A stretch of DNA of 51,629 bases from an uncultured Gemmiger sp. (GCA_944388165.1 CALXHS010000080.1:1-51629); one strand, 5' to 3'; counted from the first letter of the stretch, positions 17,320 to 27,188 are shown. Made by a program: numbers and translations. Notes: generated by a model from the sequence alone, not told the origin.

Positions 17320-17577
17320 TTACAGGTTGGTCTTGAAGAAGGCTTCCAGAGCGGGAGCGGCCACGTCTTCGTCGGCACCTTCCACCTGCACGGTGACGGT
17401 ATCGCCGCACTTGACGCCCATGCCCATGAGGGCCATCAGCTTCAGGGCGTTGACAGACTTATCGCCCTTGGTGATGGTGACGGTGCTCTGATATTTCTTA
17501 ACTTCCTTGACCAGCAGGCCGGCCGGACGAGCGTGAATGCCAACGGCTTCCTGGATGGTATAAGTGAATTCTTTCAT
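17320..17577 (-). CDS. ptsH: HPr-family phosphocarrier protein lacking the regulatory serine
   Basis: An 85-residue phosphocarrier that moves phosphate from enzyme I to sugar-specific IIA domains. H15 in GIHARPAG is the catalytic histidine. The region that in Bacillus HPr reads KSVNLKSIM, with Ser46 as the HPr-kinase site, here reads KSVNALKLM, so the regulatory serine is missing and replaced by a basic or hydrophobic residue. This type is unlikely to act as CcpA corepressor through P-Ser-HPr. GGAGG lies 8 bases before ATG 17577. It is the first gene before ptsI and has its own promoter. Confidence 0.95.
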   Translation of the reverse strand: MKEFTYTIQEAVGIHARPAGLLVKEVKKYQSTVTITKGDKSVNALKLMALMGMGVKCGDTVTVQVEGADEDVAAPALEAFFKTNL

Positions 17578-17626
17578 AATTCTTTCCTCCCATACGCTGC
17601 TGATGCGGCGTGAATGTGTTGCTTAT

Positions 17627-17655
17627 ATAGTACCATGTTCGGGCCTCAACGTCAA
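17627..17655 (-). promoter_or_regulatory. Promoter of the HPr gene
   Basis: The minus strand reads TTGACG (17655-17650), 17 bases, TACTAT (17632-17627). It lies between the terminator of the beta-glucoside operon and ptsH. Confidence 0.6.
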
Positions 17656-17722
17656 CCAAAAACGGGAACAAAGTACTACGCTTTTTCGTTCTTTTTATAC
17701 ATAAGTGAAATTTTTGTCAAAA

Positions 17723-17902
17723 TCAGTTGTCCAAAAAGCCGCACCCGTGTCCATAAGAAAGGCCCGGTGCGGCCTCCGGTTTCAGCCCTGGATGAGGCCC
17801 AGGCGCAGGAAGGCATTTGCCGTCCACATTCCAGGCGCCTTCAAACTGGTTGGCAGCGCAGGCACCGCCACACAGAAAATCTTTGCGAAAAACCGAAGCC
17901 AT
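17723..17902 (-). pseudogene. Truncated GH1 6-phospho-beta-glucosidase (N-terminal remnant)
   Basis: A frame of 59 codons with a good ribosome site (GGGAGGT 8 bases before ATG 17902). The first ~29 residues, including FRKDFLCGGACAANQFEGAW and VDGK, match the start of GH1 6-phospho-beta-glucosidases (usual FLWGGATAANQxEGA...DGKG). After that the sequence has no GH1 likeness and runs into a terminator, so about 430 residues with both catalytic glutamates are gone. Even in the remnant the usual Trp and Thr are Cys. It lies 74 bases after the IIBC permease, where bglA/licH is normally found. The start signals survive, so a short peptide may still be made. It is too short to be active. Confidence 0.8.
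17733..17773 (-). terminator. Terminator at the end of the beta-glucoside operon
   Basis: GCCGCACC (17738-17745) pairs with GGTGCGGC (17766-17773), followed by TTTTT on the minus strand. The hairpin lies inside the last third of the truncated GH1 frame, consistent with a deletion that joined gene start and operon end. Confidence 0.8.
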
Positions 17903-17976
17903 AAAAGATTACCTCCCGTTTTGGGGTTGATGATGAACCAGGCCGCCGGGGCCTGTTTGGATACAGGGGATGCCGC

Positions 17977-19926
<1,950 letters not shown>

Positions 19927-20775
19927 TCAGGCGTCTTCGCCGGGCTGCTGCTCGGACTTGACGCGGTGGATATGCATGGTCAGGTAGAGTTCCTCTTCCT
20001 CGGTACAGGTCCAGCCGTACCGGTCCGCCAGATGCTGGGAGATGCGGCGGGTGCAGGCGTAGATCTCGGGGTACTGGCGCCGCACTGTCAGGAACAGGTC
20101 CCGGCTGCCGGCATCGGCGGGCAGGGGCTTGCCCTGCATCATCCGCTGCACCAGATACCGCAGGTGCATGGCAAAGCGGGAATAGTTGAAGCTGTCCCGG
20201 TCCAGGGTGATGCCGAAGGAATCCTCCACGATCTCGGTGAGTTCCGAGATGACCTGCGCGCCCTGCATGGTGGCGTGCATGTCGCCGTTTTCGGCCTCGG
20301 CGTTGATGATGTGCAGGGTGATGCTCACCGCTTCCTGTTCGGGAAGTTCCACCTGCAGGCGGCGGCGCAGCATGTGCAGGGCGCTGCGGCCCAGCTTGTA
20401 CTCATTGGGGTACAGATGCTGTATATCGTACGCAAGGGGCGTGCGCAGGGTCATGCCCGCCCGGGTGCGCTCGATGGCAAAATTCAGATGGTCTGCCAGG
20501 ATGAAGGGAAGATTGGGGTTGAGAGGGCAGTCCAGCTCTTCGTTGGCGTCCTCCGCAATGTCGCCCGCTGCCAACAGGATCTCTTCCGGTATTTCCTGCA
20601 GAAGGGAAAAGTATTTGTCGTTCACATCATAGAAGGTACGCTGCACCTTGCTCAAGTCCTGCAGGGTATAGGGGGTGGCGGGAAAGCCGATCCCCTTGCC
20701 GAACACGACCATCTCGCGGCCTTTGGCGTCGCGGGCCAGGGCAATATTGTTGTTGATCTTCTTGATGATTTCCAT
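19927..20775 (-). CDS. BglG/LicT-family transcriptional antiterminator
   Basis: A 282-residue RNA-binding regulator. Residues 1-60 are the CAT domain (MEIIKKINNNIALARD, VFGKGIGF) that binds RAT hairpins. Two PRD domains follow, with histidines in DHLNFAIERT and SALHMLRR (PRD1), FAMHLRYL and LTMHIHRV (PRD2) that HPr and IIB phosphorylate in the family. When substrate is present the protein is active and prevents termination in its own leader and before the permease. GGGAG lies a few bases before ATG 20775; the longer frame to 20808 overlaps the leader terminator. It is the first gene of the operon bglG-IIBC-truncated GH1, preceded by a clear RAT/terminator pair. Confidence 0.95.
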   Translation of the reverse strand: MEIIKKINNNIALARDAKGREMVVFGKGIGFPATPYTLQDLSKVQRTFYDVNDKYFSLLQEIPEEILLAAGDIAEDANEELDCPLNPNLPFILADHLNFAIERTRAGMTLRTPLAYDIQHLYPNEYKLGRSALHMLRRRLQVELPEQEAVSITLHIINAEAENGDMHATMQGAQVISELTEIVEDSFGITLDRDSFNYSRFAMHLRYLVQRMMQGKPLPADAGSRDLFLTVRRQYPEIYACTRRISQHLADRYGWTCTEEEELYLTMHIHRVKSEQQPGEDA

Positions 20776-20819
20776 GCGCTCCCACCTGGTCGGAATCTTT
20801 GGCTGCAAGCTGTTTCGTC

Positions 20820-20893
20820 AAAAAAAACAACCCCTAAGGCATACACGCCAGCCGACACACTTCAAGTTGGGTCGCTGAGCACAAGTAATGCCT
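20820..20893 (-). terminator. Leader terminator of bglG, competing with the RAT
   Basis: AGGCAT (20893-20888) pairs with ATGCCT (20842-20837), with an inner CAGCGAC/GTCGGCTG stem; the minus strand then reads GGGGTTG and eight T. Its 5' arm overlaps the 3' arm of the RAT, so only one of the two can form. Confidence 0.85.
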
Positions 20894-20913
20894 CGGAGGT
20901 GAGTAACAATCTT
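20882..20913 (-). promoter_or_regulatory. RAT antiterminator site before bglG
   Basis: The minus strand reads AAGATTGTTACTC, a 6-base loop, and GAGGCATTACTT: closing AAG/CTT and CTC/GAG pairs with the GATTGTTA/GGCATTA internal loops typical of LicT/BglG targets. It overlaps the terminator arm at 20888-20893. Confidence 0.85.
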
Positions 20914-20924
20914 GTTCTGTATTT

Positions 20925-20953
20925 GTGATACCTGTTTATTCAAAATTTGTCCA
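20925..20953 (-). promoter_or_regulatory. Promoter of the bglG operon
   Basis: The minus strand reads TGGACA (20953-20948), 17 bases, TATCAC (20930-20925). Transcription would start about 8 bases before the RAT. Confidence 0.55.
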
Positions 20954-20961
20954 TAACTTTT

Positions 20962-20993
20962 TTGAACAAATTTGATAATCCCAATTTGTTCAA
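20962..20993. repeat. Perfect 11-bp inverted repeat upstream of the bglG promoter
   Basis: TTGAACAAATT (20962-20972) and AATTTGTTCAA (20983-20993) are exact reverse complements separated by 10 bases. The centre lies about 25 bases upstream of the -35 box, where activators bind, and the right arm overlaps the HAD gene stop. It lacks a T-run, so it is a better operator than terminator candidate. Confidence 0.5.
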
Positions 20994-21775
20994 TTTGTGC
21001 AAGAGGTTTTCAGCAGGGTCCGGATGGTATCCTCCGGCCGGGGAGTATGGCGGGGATAGCGGGCCCGCAGTTCAGCGGCGGCAGTCTCCATGATATAAGG
21101 CTGGCCCACCAGGTCCAGCATGGCCACATCATTGTAGTTATCCCCGAAGGCCATCACATCGGCGGGGTCGATGCCCAGCACGTCGCACAGGCGGCGCACA
21201 CCGATTCCCTTGTTGGCCAGGGTGGTGTCGATCCAGTAGGGCCCCGCCACCGCGGCGTTGGCCTGGGTCCATTTGGGCACAAAGCGGTCCACAAACTCCC
21301 CTACCCCGCCGGGCAGATACACGCTGACCTTGATGATGTCCTCCGGGATCTGGGCGGGGTCGGTGATGACGGTATGGTTGTTGCCGATCTGGTGGATGCG
21401 GTCGTGCATGCCGATGCCCCGTTCCATGAGGTAGCTCATGTTCTCGCCGGAGAGCATGACTTCTCCCCTGCCGTCGGAACCGTTCCACATATCCCAGGCA
21501 ATGGCTTCGGCCAGGTCCCGGGGCATGGGGGTCTTGGCGATCACAGCCCCTTCCCGGTAGACCACCGCACCGTTTTCACACAGGAACACACAGTGCTCCG
21601 CCACCGGGGCAAAGAGCTTGCGCAGGCTGGTATACTGCCGTCCGCTGGCGGGGCAGAACAGGATCCCCCGCCGGGCCAGCGCCCGGATCTGGTCGAATAT
21701 CTCGCCGCTCAGTTCGCTGCGGCCATACTGCAGCAGCGTACCGTCCAGGTCGCTGCAGATCATCTTCACTGCCAT
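20990..21775 (-). CDS. Cof-type HAD-superfamily phosphatase
   Basis: A 261-residue cytoplasmic hydrolase of the Cof/YidA branch, which removes phosphate from sugar phosphates, nucleotides or cofactors. HAD motif I is CSDLDGTLL (D9 nucleophile, D11 acid), motif II is around CPASGRQ, motif III a lysine in the middle, and motif IV MAFGDNYNDVAML. The cap domain lies between motifs II and III. GGGAG precedes ATG 21775. It starts 4 bases after the stop of the gamma-carbonic-anhydrase-like gene, so the two are co-transcribed. The substrate is unknown. Confidence 0.92.
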   Translation of the reverse strand: MAVKMICSDLDGTLLQYGRSELSGEIFDQIRALARRGILFCPASGRQYTSLRKLFAPVAEHCVFLCENGAVVYREGAVIAKTPMPRDLAEAIAWDMWNGSDGRGEVMLSGENMSYLMERGIGMHDRIHQIGNNHTVITDPAQIPEDIIKVSVYLPGGVGEFVDRFVPKWTQANAAVAGPYWIDTTLANKGIGVRRLCDVLGIDPADVMAFGDNYNDVAMLDLVGQPYIMETAAAELRARYPRHTPRPEDTIRTLLKTSCTN

Positions 21776-21779
21776 GGAT

Positions 21780-22310
21780 CTACTCTCCCTTTTCCTGCCC
21801 GTTCGCCCGGGCGTGCCGCCGGGCCAGGGCCCGGTATTCCTCTACGTTGTGCGCCAGTTCCGCCGCCTGCTCTTCGGTCACGGTGCCCCGCACCTTGCCG
21901 GGCACCCCCATGACCACGCTGCGGGGCGGAATGACGGAGTTTTCGGTGACCAGGGCCCCCGCCGCCACCAGGCAGCCTTTCCCCAGCACCGCGCCGTTCA
22001 GGATGGTGGCATGCATGCCGATGAGACAGTCGTCCCCCACGGTGCAGCCGTGGACCACCGCACTGTGGCCGATGCTCACCCGCGCCCCGATGGTCACATC
22101 CAGGCCGGTTCCGGTGTGCAGCACGGCGTTGTCCTGCACGTTGGTGTCCCGCCCGATGCGGATGCGGCCGCTGTCTGCCCGCAGCACAGCACCGTACCAG
22201 ACGCTGCTGCCCTCTTCCAGGGCAACATCTCCCGCCAGGGTGGCGTTGGGCGCCACAAAAGCCGCCCCCTCATTGCGGGGCGCGCGGCCGTCAACAGCGA
22301 TCATGGGCAT
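21780..22310 (-). CDS. Gamma-carbonic-anhydrase-like hexapeptide protein
   Basis: A 176-residue left-handed beta-helix protein with repeated hexapeptides (VAPNATLAGDVALEEG and on). H65, H82 and H87 lie in NAVLHTG and SIGHSAVVHG, the spacing of the zinc ligands of gamma-class carbonic anhydrases, so a metal site is likely. Many YrdA/PaaY-type relatives are inactive as carbonic anhydrases or act as thioesterases, so activity is uncertain. AAGGAGG before ATG 22310 fixes the start. It is the first gene of a two-gene unit with the HAD phosphatase and has a TTTACA-18-TATCAT promoter. Confidence 0.92.
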   Translation of the reverse strand: MPMIAVDGRAPRNEGAAFVAPNATLAGDVALEEGSSVWYGAVLRADSGRIRIGRDTNVQDNAVLHTGTGLDVTIGARVSIGHSAVVHGCTVGDDCLIGMHATILNGAVLGKGCLVAAGALVTENSVIPPRSVVMGVPGKVRGTVTEEQAAELAHNVEEYRALARRHARANGQEKGE

Positions 22311-22336
22311 GGTATCCCCCTCCTTTTCCGCTCTCT

Positions 22337-22366
22337 ATGATACAATACCCGGCCATCCGCTGTAAA
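22337..22366 (-). promoter_or_regulatory. Promoter of the gamma-CA/HAD unit
   Basis: The minus strand reads TTTACA (22366-22361), 18 bases, TATCAT (22342-22337), 27 bases before the ATG. Both boxes differ from consensus at one position. Confidence 0.6.
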
Positions 22367-22392
22367 GCGTCCGTGACCGGGGACAAACAAAA

Positions 22393-22416
22393 GCAGCCCC
22401 GCCGGGGCGGGGCTGC
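22393..22416 (-). terminator. Terminator of the amino acid ABC transporter operon
   Basis: GCAGCCCCG (22393-22401) pairs with CGGGGCTGC (22408-22416), followed by TTTTGTTTG on the minus strand, 8 bases past the ATPase stop codon. Confidence 0.85.
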
Positions 22417-22424
22417 GGCAGCGC

Positions 22425-23141
22425 TTACAGGACCTTGGACAGGAAGGTCTTGAGACGCTCGTTTTCGATATTGCTGAAGAACTCCTGCGGCGGCTTGTCC
22501 ACCTTGACGGTGCCTTCGTCGATGAAGATGACGCGGTTGGCCACTTCCCGTGCGAAGCCCATCTCGTGGGTGACCACCACCATGGTCATGCCGCCCCGGG
22601 CCAGTTCCTTCATCAGTTCCAGAACCTCGCCCACCATCTCGGGGTCCAGGGCGCTGGTGGGTTCGTCGAAGAGCAGCACTTCCGGGTTCATGGCCAGGGC
22701 ACGCACAATGGCGATGCGCTGTTTCTGGCCGCCGGAAAGCATGTTGGGATAAGCGTCGGCCTTGTCCGCCAGACCGATGCGTTCCAGCAGTTCCATGGCC
22801 TTGGCGTCGGCGGTCTTCTGGTCCATCAGCTTCAGATGCACCGGGGCCAAGGTGATGTTCTTCTTCACCGTCAGATGGGGGAAGAGGTTGAAATGCTGGA
22901 ACACCATGCCCATCTTGGCACGCATGGCGTCGATGTCCTTCTCGGTGACTTCCTTGCCGTCCAGCAGGACGGTGCCGTCGTCCGGCTCTTCCAGCCGGTT
23001 CAGGCAGCGCAGGAAGGTGGACTTGCCGCAGCCGGAAGGCCCGACCAGCACCACCACGTCGCCCTTGTTGATGGTCAGGTCCACGCCCTTGAGGACTTCC
23101 AGACCTTCATAATTTTTCTTCAGACCTTTAACGACGATCAC
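22425..23141 (-). CDS. Polar amino acid ABC transporter, ATP-binding protein
   Basis: A 238-residue GlnQ/HisP-type ATPase that powers uptake of a polar amino acid. Walker [11 protein letters not shown]-loop [10 protein letters not shown], signature [11 protein letters not shown], Walker [13 protein letters not shown] and the H-loop [10 protein letters not shown] are all intact. The start is GTG 23141, 10 bases after AGGAGG; it overlaps the permease stop by 14 bases, indicating coupled translation. Third gene of the unit binding protein-permease-ATPase, ending at a terminator. Confidence 0.96.
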   Translation of the reverse strand: MIVVKGLKKNYEGLEVLKGVDLTINKGDVVVLVGPSGCGKSTFLRCLNRLEEPDDGTVLLDGKEVTEKDIDAMRAKMGMVFQHFNLFPHLTVKKNITLAPVHLKLMDQKTADAKAMELLERIGLADKADAYPNMLSGGQKQRIAIVRALAMNPEVLLFDEPTSALDPEMVGEVLELMKELARGGMTMVVVTHEMGFAREVANRVIFIDEGTVKVDKPPQEFFSNIENERLKTFLSKVL

Positions 23142-23904
23142 TCTGCGCCAGCCTCCTTTCAAACTTGCCCAACAGCCAGGTAAAGATCATGACCAGCACC
23201 AGATAGATGGCCGCCGTGCCCAGCAGGGGGAACATGGACTCGTAGGTGCGGTTCATAACGCCCTGGGCAGCATACAGCAGTTCCTTGCCGCCGATGACGG
23301 TGATGAGCGAAGTATCCTTGAGCAGGATGATGAACTCGTTGCCCAAGGCCGGCAGCACCGAACGGATGGCCTGGGGAATGACGATCTTGATCATGGTGGT
23401 GATGTAGTTCAAACCCAGGCTGCGGCCGGCTTCCATCTGGCCGGGGTCCACGGCCATCAGGCCGCCGCGGATGATCTCGGACACATAAGCGCCGGAGTTG
23501 ATGCCCAGGGTGAGGGCGCCCACCATGGTGAAGTTGCGGCTGGAAGCAAAGATGACCATGCCCATGATGAGCAGCTGCACCATCATGGGGGTGCCGCGGA
23601 TGACGGTCACGTAGATCTTGAAGATGAAATCCACAACCCCCAGCACCGGGTTGCGGTGTTTGGGGCGCTGCTGGTCATGGGCCACACGGACCAGCGCCAC
23701 CACGCCGCCCAGGACAACGCCGATGGCCAATGCGATGGCAGTGACCAGAAGAGTGGTCCCCACACCTTCGATGTACTGCAGCCAGCGGTCATTTTCCAGG
23801 AAAGCCTGGTAGAATTTTACGAATGTCTGCTGCCAGAGGGATACCTCTTCCCCGCTTTTCATCAAAGCAGACCAGACTTCGTACTGTTGGGCCATAGATG
23901 CCAT
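23128..23904 (-). CDS. Polar amino acid ABC transporter, permease
   Basis: A 258-residue inner membrane protein of the HisM/GlnP family with about five helices. The conserved EAA loop reads [22 protein letters not shown] and contacts the ATPase. A single permease gene suggests a homodimer. AAAGGTGG precedes ATG 23904; the longer frame to 23934 starts at weak codons before this site. The N-terminal ~40 residues before the first helix are longer than usual and polar. It lies 100 bases after the binding-protein gene with an attenuating hairpin between. Confidence 0.95.
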   Translation of the reverse strand: MASMAQQYEVWSALMKSGEEVSLWQQTFVKFYQAFLENDRWLQYIEGVGTTLLVTAIALAIGVVLGGVVALVRVAHDQQRPKHRNPVLGVVDFIFKIYVTVIRGTPMMVQLLIMGMVIFASSRNFTMVGALTLGINSGAYVSEIIRGGLMAVDPGQMEAGRSLGLNYITTMIKIVIPQAIRSVLPALGNEFIILLKDTSLITVIGGKELLYAAQGVMNRTYESMFPLLGTAAIYLVLVMIFTWLLGKFERRLAQSDRR

Positions 23905-23935
23905 ACAGCGTAACCACCTTTCGTACACAATCACA

Positions 23936-23963
23936 AAAGAGGCGGCCCGGCAAAAGGGCCGCC
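23936..23963 (-). terminator. Attenuating hairpin between binding protein and permease genes
   Basis: GGCGGCCC (23941-23948) pairs with GGGCCGCC (23956-23963); the minus strand then reads TCTTTTG. With no new promoter seen, it probably ends most transcripts after the binding protein, which is needed in excess. Confidence 0.7.
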
Positions 23964-24004
23964 CCAGAGCGCAGATGCGCCCATGTTCGCAAGAAATTCA
24001 GGAA

Positions 24005-24865
24005 TTATTCAGCGCTGATGTACTTGGCAACGATCTCATCCACGGTGCCGTCGGCAGTCAGTTCAGCCAGGGCAGCGTTGATGGCATCCAGCAGCGCGGT
24101 GTTTTCCTTGTTGACGCCGATGGCGTAGTCTTCATTGGCGTACTCAGTGTCCAGGATCTTCAGGCCGGCGTTGGCAGCCACAAATTCCTGAGCGGGAGCG
24201 TTGTCGATAACAACGCAGTCGACCTGGCCGTTCATCAGAGCCTGCACAGCGGTCAGACCGTTGTCGTAAGCAACAACATTCGCTTCGCCGAAGTCGTCGG
24301 AGCAGTAGATGTTGCCGGTGGTGCCGCGCTGGGTGCCGATGAGCTTGCCTTCCATGTCGTCGATGGAAGCAATGTCGGAATCCTCGGGCACGATAACGGA
24401 CTGGATGCCGTTGGCGTAGGAATCAGAGAAGTTCATGACCAGCAGACGGTCGTCGGTCACGGTGACACCGGCCATGACGATGTCGCTCTTGCCCTGCTGC
24501 ACAGCCAGCAGCGCGGCGTCGAAGTCCATGTCGTCGATCTGCAGTTCCAGGCCCAGCTTTTCGGCAATGGCGCCGGCGATCTCCACGTCGATGCCCTCGA
24601 ACTCACCGCTGTCGGTGGTCATTTCGTAGGGAGGGAAGGCAGCGTTGGTGGACATGGTCAGCACGCCTTCGGTAACGGTGGTGAACTCGCCGGAAGCAGC
24701 GGCTTCAGGGGTAGCCTCGATGGTTTCCTCAGTGGTTTCCTCGGTAGAAGAAGCCTCGGAGGCGGTGGACTCGCTGGTGGAAGCGGTGCTCTCGGAAGAA
24801 GCGCCGCAGGCGGTCACGCTGAGCACCATACCGGCGGCCAGCAGAATGGAAAGAAGCTTTTTCAT
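24005..24865 (-). CDS. Amino acid ABC transporter substrate-binding lipoprotein
   Basis: A 286-residue lipoprotein of the polar amino acid (SBP_bac_3) family. A short basic signal peptide ends in VTAC with the lipid-bearing C20. Residues 21-60 are a Ser/Thr/Glu-rich tether. The ligand domain starts near residue 66 (LTMSTNAAFPPYE) and includes GIDVEIAGAIAEKLG, the GKSDIVMAGVTVTDDR ligand loop and GTQRGTTGN. Ligand identity (for example cystine, glutamine or arginine) is not readable. GAGGGTAA precedes ATG 24865. The gene leads the operon and has a near-consensus promoter, so it should be strongly expressed. Confidence 0.96.
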   Translation of the reverse strand: MKKLLSILLAAGMVLSVTACGASSESTASTSESTASEASSTEETTEETIEATPEAAASGEFTTVTEGVLTMSTNAAFPPYEMTTDSGEFEGIDVEIAGAIAEKLGLELQIDDMDFDAALLAVQQGKSDIVMAGVTVTDDRLLVMNFSDSYANGIQSVIVPEDSDIASIDDMEGKLIGTQRGTTGNIYCSDDFGEANVVAYDNGLTAVQALMNGQVDCVVIDNAPAQEFVAANAGLKILDTEYANEDYAIGVNKENTALLDAINAALAELTADGTVDEIVAKYISAE

Positions 24866-24946
24866 GTGTATTACCCTCTTTTTTATACAGTGTTCTGTTC
24901 TTTTCTCCCTCTTTTCCGGCGGTGATGCACCGTCGGGATACCCCTT

Positions 24947-24975
24947 AGTATAGTGTTGTATTTATTCATTGTCAA
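24947..24975 (-). promoter_or_regulatory. Strong promoter of the amino acid ABC operon
   Basis: The minus strand reads TTGACA (24975-24970), 17 bases, TATACT (24952-24947), the closest match to the sigma-A consensus in the window. The leader is about 75 bases. Confidence 0.85.
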
Positions 24976-25062
24976 TGTATAAATATTACATGTTCATATT
25001 TTCGTCAGTTCGTTCAAATCCCCTCGGAGCTACCAGCAGGTTTTTGGGCAGTTTGGGCAGGC

Positions 25063-25107
25063 AAAAAGGCCCGTTCCCCTGCCCCGGGCGGGCGCAAGGG
25101 AACGGGC
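25063..25107. terminator. Terminator of the response regulator gene
   Basis: GCCCGTTCCC (25069-25078) pairs with GGGAACGGGC (25098-25107). The minus strand continues TTTTT; the plus strand has a longer T-run. It separates the regulator from the ABC operon promoter. Confidence 0.8.
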
Positions 25108-25134
25108 GCTGCTTTTCTTTTTTTCGCAGAAACG

Positions 25135-25797
25135 TCAAACCGGGGCGGTCTCTTCCCGGGTATTCAGCCGATACCCGATCTTATACACGGTCTGGATCTC
25201 TTTTTCCAGGCCCAGTTTGCGGCGCAGGCGCTGGATATGTACATCCACCGTGCGGGTGGCCCCCTGGTAACCGTAGCCCCAGGCGATCTCCAGCAGCTTG
25301 TTGCGGCTGAGGGCCAGATTGCGGTTGATGACCAGGGTCTCCAGCAGCGAATATTCCTGAGGGGTCAGGGCCACCGCCCGGCCGCCCCGCAGCACCTGCC
25401 GCCCGGCCATGTCCACTTCGATATCATGGAAATGGAATTCCCGTCCGGCGCGGGTATTCTGCCCCAGCACCTGCTGTACCATGCCCATGAGTTCCATGAC
25501 CTCAAAGGGCTTGACCAGGCAGCGGCGGCGCAGGTCCGCCGGGCAGACGGCCATCTCCCCTTCGGTCACCAGAAAAACCACCGGGCAGCGGTCTTCCCAC
25601 ACCCGGGCACTTTCAAAACCGCCGGCGCCGGGCAGAGAAAGGTCCAGCAGCATCAGATCATACACATTCCGGCGGGTCAGGTCGGCGGCCTGCCGGGCAT
25701 TGTCCGCCTGGTCGCACCGATGCCCCACCAGGCGCAGATTTACCGCCATGCGCTGTGCGATGGCGCGTTCGTTTTCAGCAATCAGGATCTTTGCCAT
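25135..25797 (-). CDS. OmpR/PhoB-family response regulator, orphan
   Basis: A 220-residue two-domain regulator. The receiver keeps D52 (LLDLSLPGAG), a Thr in FLVTEGE and the Lys in LVKPFE, but the acidic pocket reads AENE instead of the usual ED/DD, so metal binding and phosphorylation may be altered. The C-terminal winged helix (LTPQEYSLLETL, then TRTVDVHIQRLRRKL) is normal. No histidine kinase gene is adjacent. A ribosome site before ATG 25797 is weak (AAGG). It lies between the ABC operon downstream and a divergent oxidoreductase gene; targets are unknown. Confidence 0.9.
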   Translation of the reverse strand: MAKILIAENERAIAQRMAVNLRLVGHRCDQADNARQAADLTRRNVYDLMLLDLSLPGAGGFESARVWEDRCPVVFLVTEGEMAVCPADLRRRCLVKPFEVMELMGMVQQVLGQNTRAGREFHFHDIEVDMAGRQVLRGGRAVALTPQEYSLLETLVINRNLALSRNKLLEIAWGYGYQGATRTVDVHIQRLRRKLGLEKEIQTVYKIGYRLNTREETAPV

Positions 25798-26003
25798 ACT
25801 TCAACAGCCTTCTTTACACACAAATTTCCGCAAATTCCCCACATACCCCTGCGGGCAGCGCATCACGCTTTGTCTTTCCCGCTTATACTATATAACGAGT
25901 CATGTATCGAAGATGTTACAGACTTGTCGATTTTTTTTGCGTTCCTTCCTTTTTTGCGCAAAATTTGTGTGTTTCAGGTTGTTTTTGTCTGTTTTTCTCA
26001 TGG

Positions 26004-26009
26004 TATAAT
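26004..26009 (+). promoter_or_regulatory. Extended -10 promoter of the second oxidoreductase gene
   Basis: TGG-TATAAT with a T-rich upstream stretch and no convincing -35 at 16-18 bases. The remaining 25798-26003 intergenic DNA is AT-rich and holds no gene that could be supported. Confidence 0.6.
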
Positions 26010-26060
26010 GTGGAAAACACACAGCGGCCACGGCGCGCTGAACAGGGAGGTCTTTTGCAG

Positions 26061-27188
26061 ATGGAACAGGTACGGATGGCATTGATCGGCTTCGGTGGTA
26101 TGGGCAGCAAATACGCAGCCATGATCCGGAACGGCCAGATCGACGGCATGGTGCTGGCGGGGGTCTGCTGCCGCAACGCCCCGGGGCAGAAGGTCCTGCG
26201 GGAGGAATACCCCGGCGTGGCCATTTACCGGGATGTGGAAGATACCCTGGCCCACGCCGCCGAATTCGACGCGGCGCTGATCGTAACGCCCCACACCAGC
26301 CATGTGGAGATTGCCCGGCAGATGGTGGCAGCAGGCAAACACATCCTGTTGGACAAGCCCGCCGGGGTGTATGCCCGGCAGGTGCGGGAACTGACCGAAC
26401 AGGCGGAAAAGGCCGGAGTAAGTTTCGGCATGATGTTCAACAACCGGGCCAACCCGGCCTTTGGCAAAGCCCGGGAACTGCTGCAAAGCGGAGCCATCGG
26501 CACCCCGGTGCGGGCGGTGTGGGTGTGCAACACCTGGTTCCGCACCCCGGCCTATCATAAGTCCGCCCCCTGGCGCAGCAGCTGGAACGGGGAATGCGGC
26601 GGGCTGCTCATCAACCAGAGCCAGCATTATCTGGATCTGTGGCTTTGGCTGCTGGGCATGCCGGACAAGGTATATACTGACCTTTCCTTCGGGCGGTATG
26701 TTCCCATCACGGTGGACGACGCGGTGGACATGCAGCTGCTGTATGACAATGGCCTGCACGGCACCTTTATCAGTTCCACCGGCGAAGCCCCCGGGGTGAA
26801 CCGGCTGGAGATCTGGGGCGACAAGGGGCGGCTGTGCGTGGAGGATACCGCCCGGGTGTTCCTGGACGAAAATGAGGTATCCACCACCCGCTTTGCCGCG
26901 GAAAACACCCAGGTATACGGAGACCTGCCCCACCACTGCCGCGGGATCCCGGTGGAACCCAACCCGGAGATGTACCAGACGATACTGCGGAATTTCTGTG
27001 ACCACCTGCGCAAAGGCACTCCCATGATCGCCGACGGCACTGACGGGCTGCGGGCGGTGGAACTGACCAACGGAGCCTATGTATCCGCCTGGCTGGAGCG
27101 CAAGGTCCAACTGCCGGTGGAAGACGGCGTGTTCGAAGAGCTGCTGCACAAAAAGATGGAAGAAGAACAGAGCGGATTCCTGCACTGA
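26061..27188 (+). CDS. Gfo/Idh/MocA-family oxidoreductase
   Basis: A 375-residue cytoplasmic dehydrogenase. The Rossmann motif is LIGFGGMGSKYA near residue 8, and HILLDKPAGV near 95-105 replaces the usual EKP, with the lysine kept. The substrate domain carries NQSQHYLDLWLWLLGMP, typical for the metal-free sugar or inositol dehydrogenase fold (D/H of the D-x-x-x-H motif is partly matched by Q-x-x-x-D). AGGGAGG lies 10 bases before ATG 26061; the longer frame to 25902 has no ribosome site. It is a single-gene unit divergent from the response regulator. It is distant from the family member at 7547, so it is not a recent duplicate. Confidence 0.9.
   Translation: MEQVRMALIGFGGMGSKYAAMIRNGQIDGMVLAGVCCRNAPGQKVLREEYPGVAIYRDVEDTLAHAAEFDAALIVTPHTSHVEIARQMVAAGKHILLDKPAGVYARQVRELTEQAEKAGVSFGMMFNNRANPAFGKARELLQSGAIGTPVRAVWVCNTWFRTPAYHKSAPWRSSWNGECGGLLINQSQHYLDLWLWLLGMPDKVYTDLSFGRYVPITVDDAVDMQLLYDNGLHGTFISSTGEAPGVNRLEIWGDKGRLCVEDTARVFLDENEVSTTRFAAENTQVYGDLPHHCRGIPVEPNPEMYQTILRNFCDHLRKGTPMIADGTDGLRAVELTNGAYVSAWLERKVQLPVEDGVFEELLHKKMEEEQSGFLH

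Noticed and set aside
23964-24004. A separate small gene between binding protein and permease
   Set aside because: Only the attenuating hairpin and spacer are present; no frame with a start signal.
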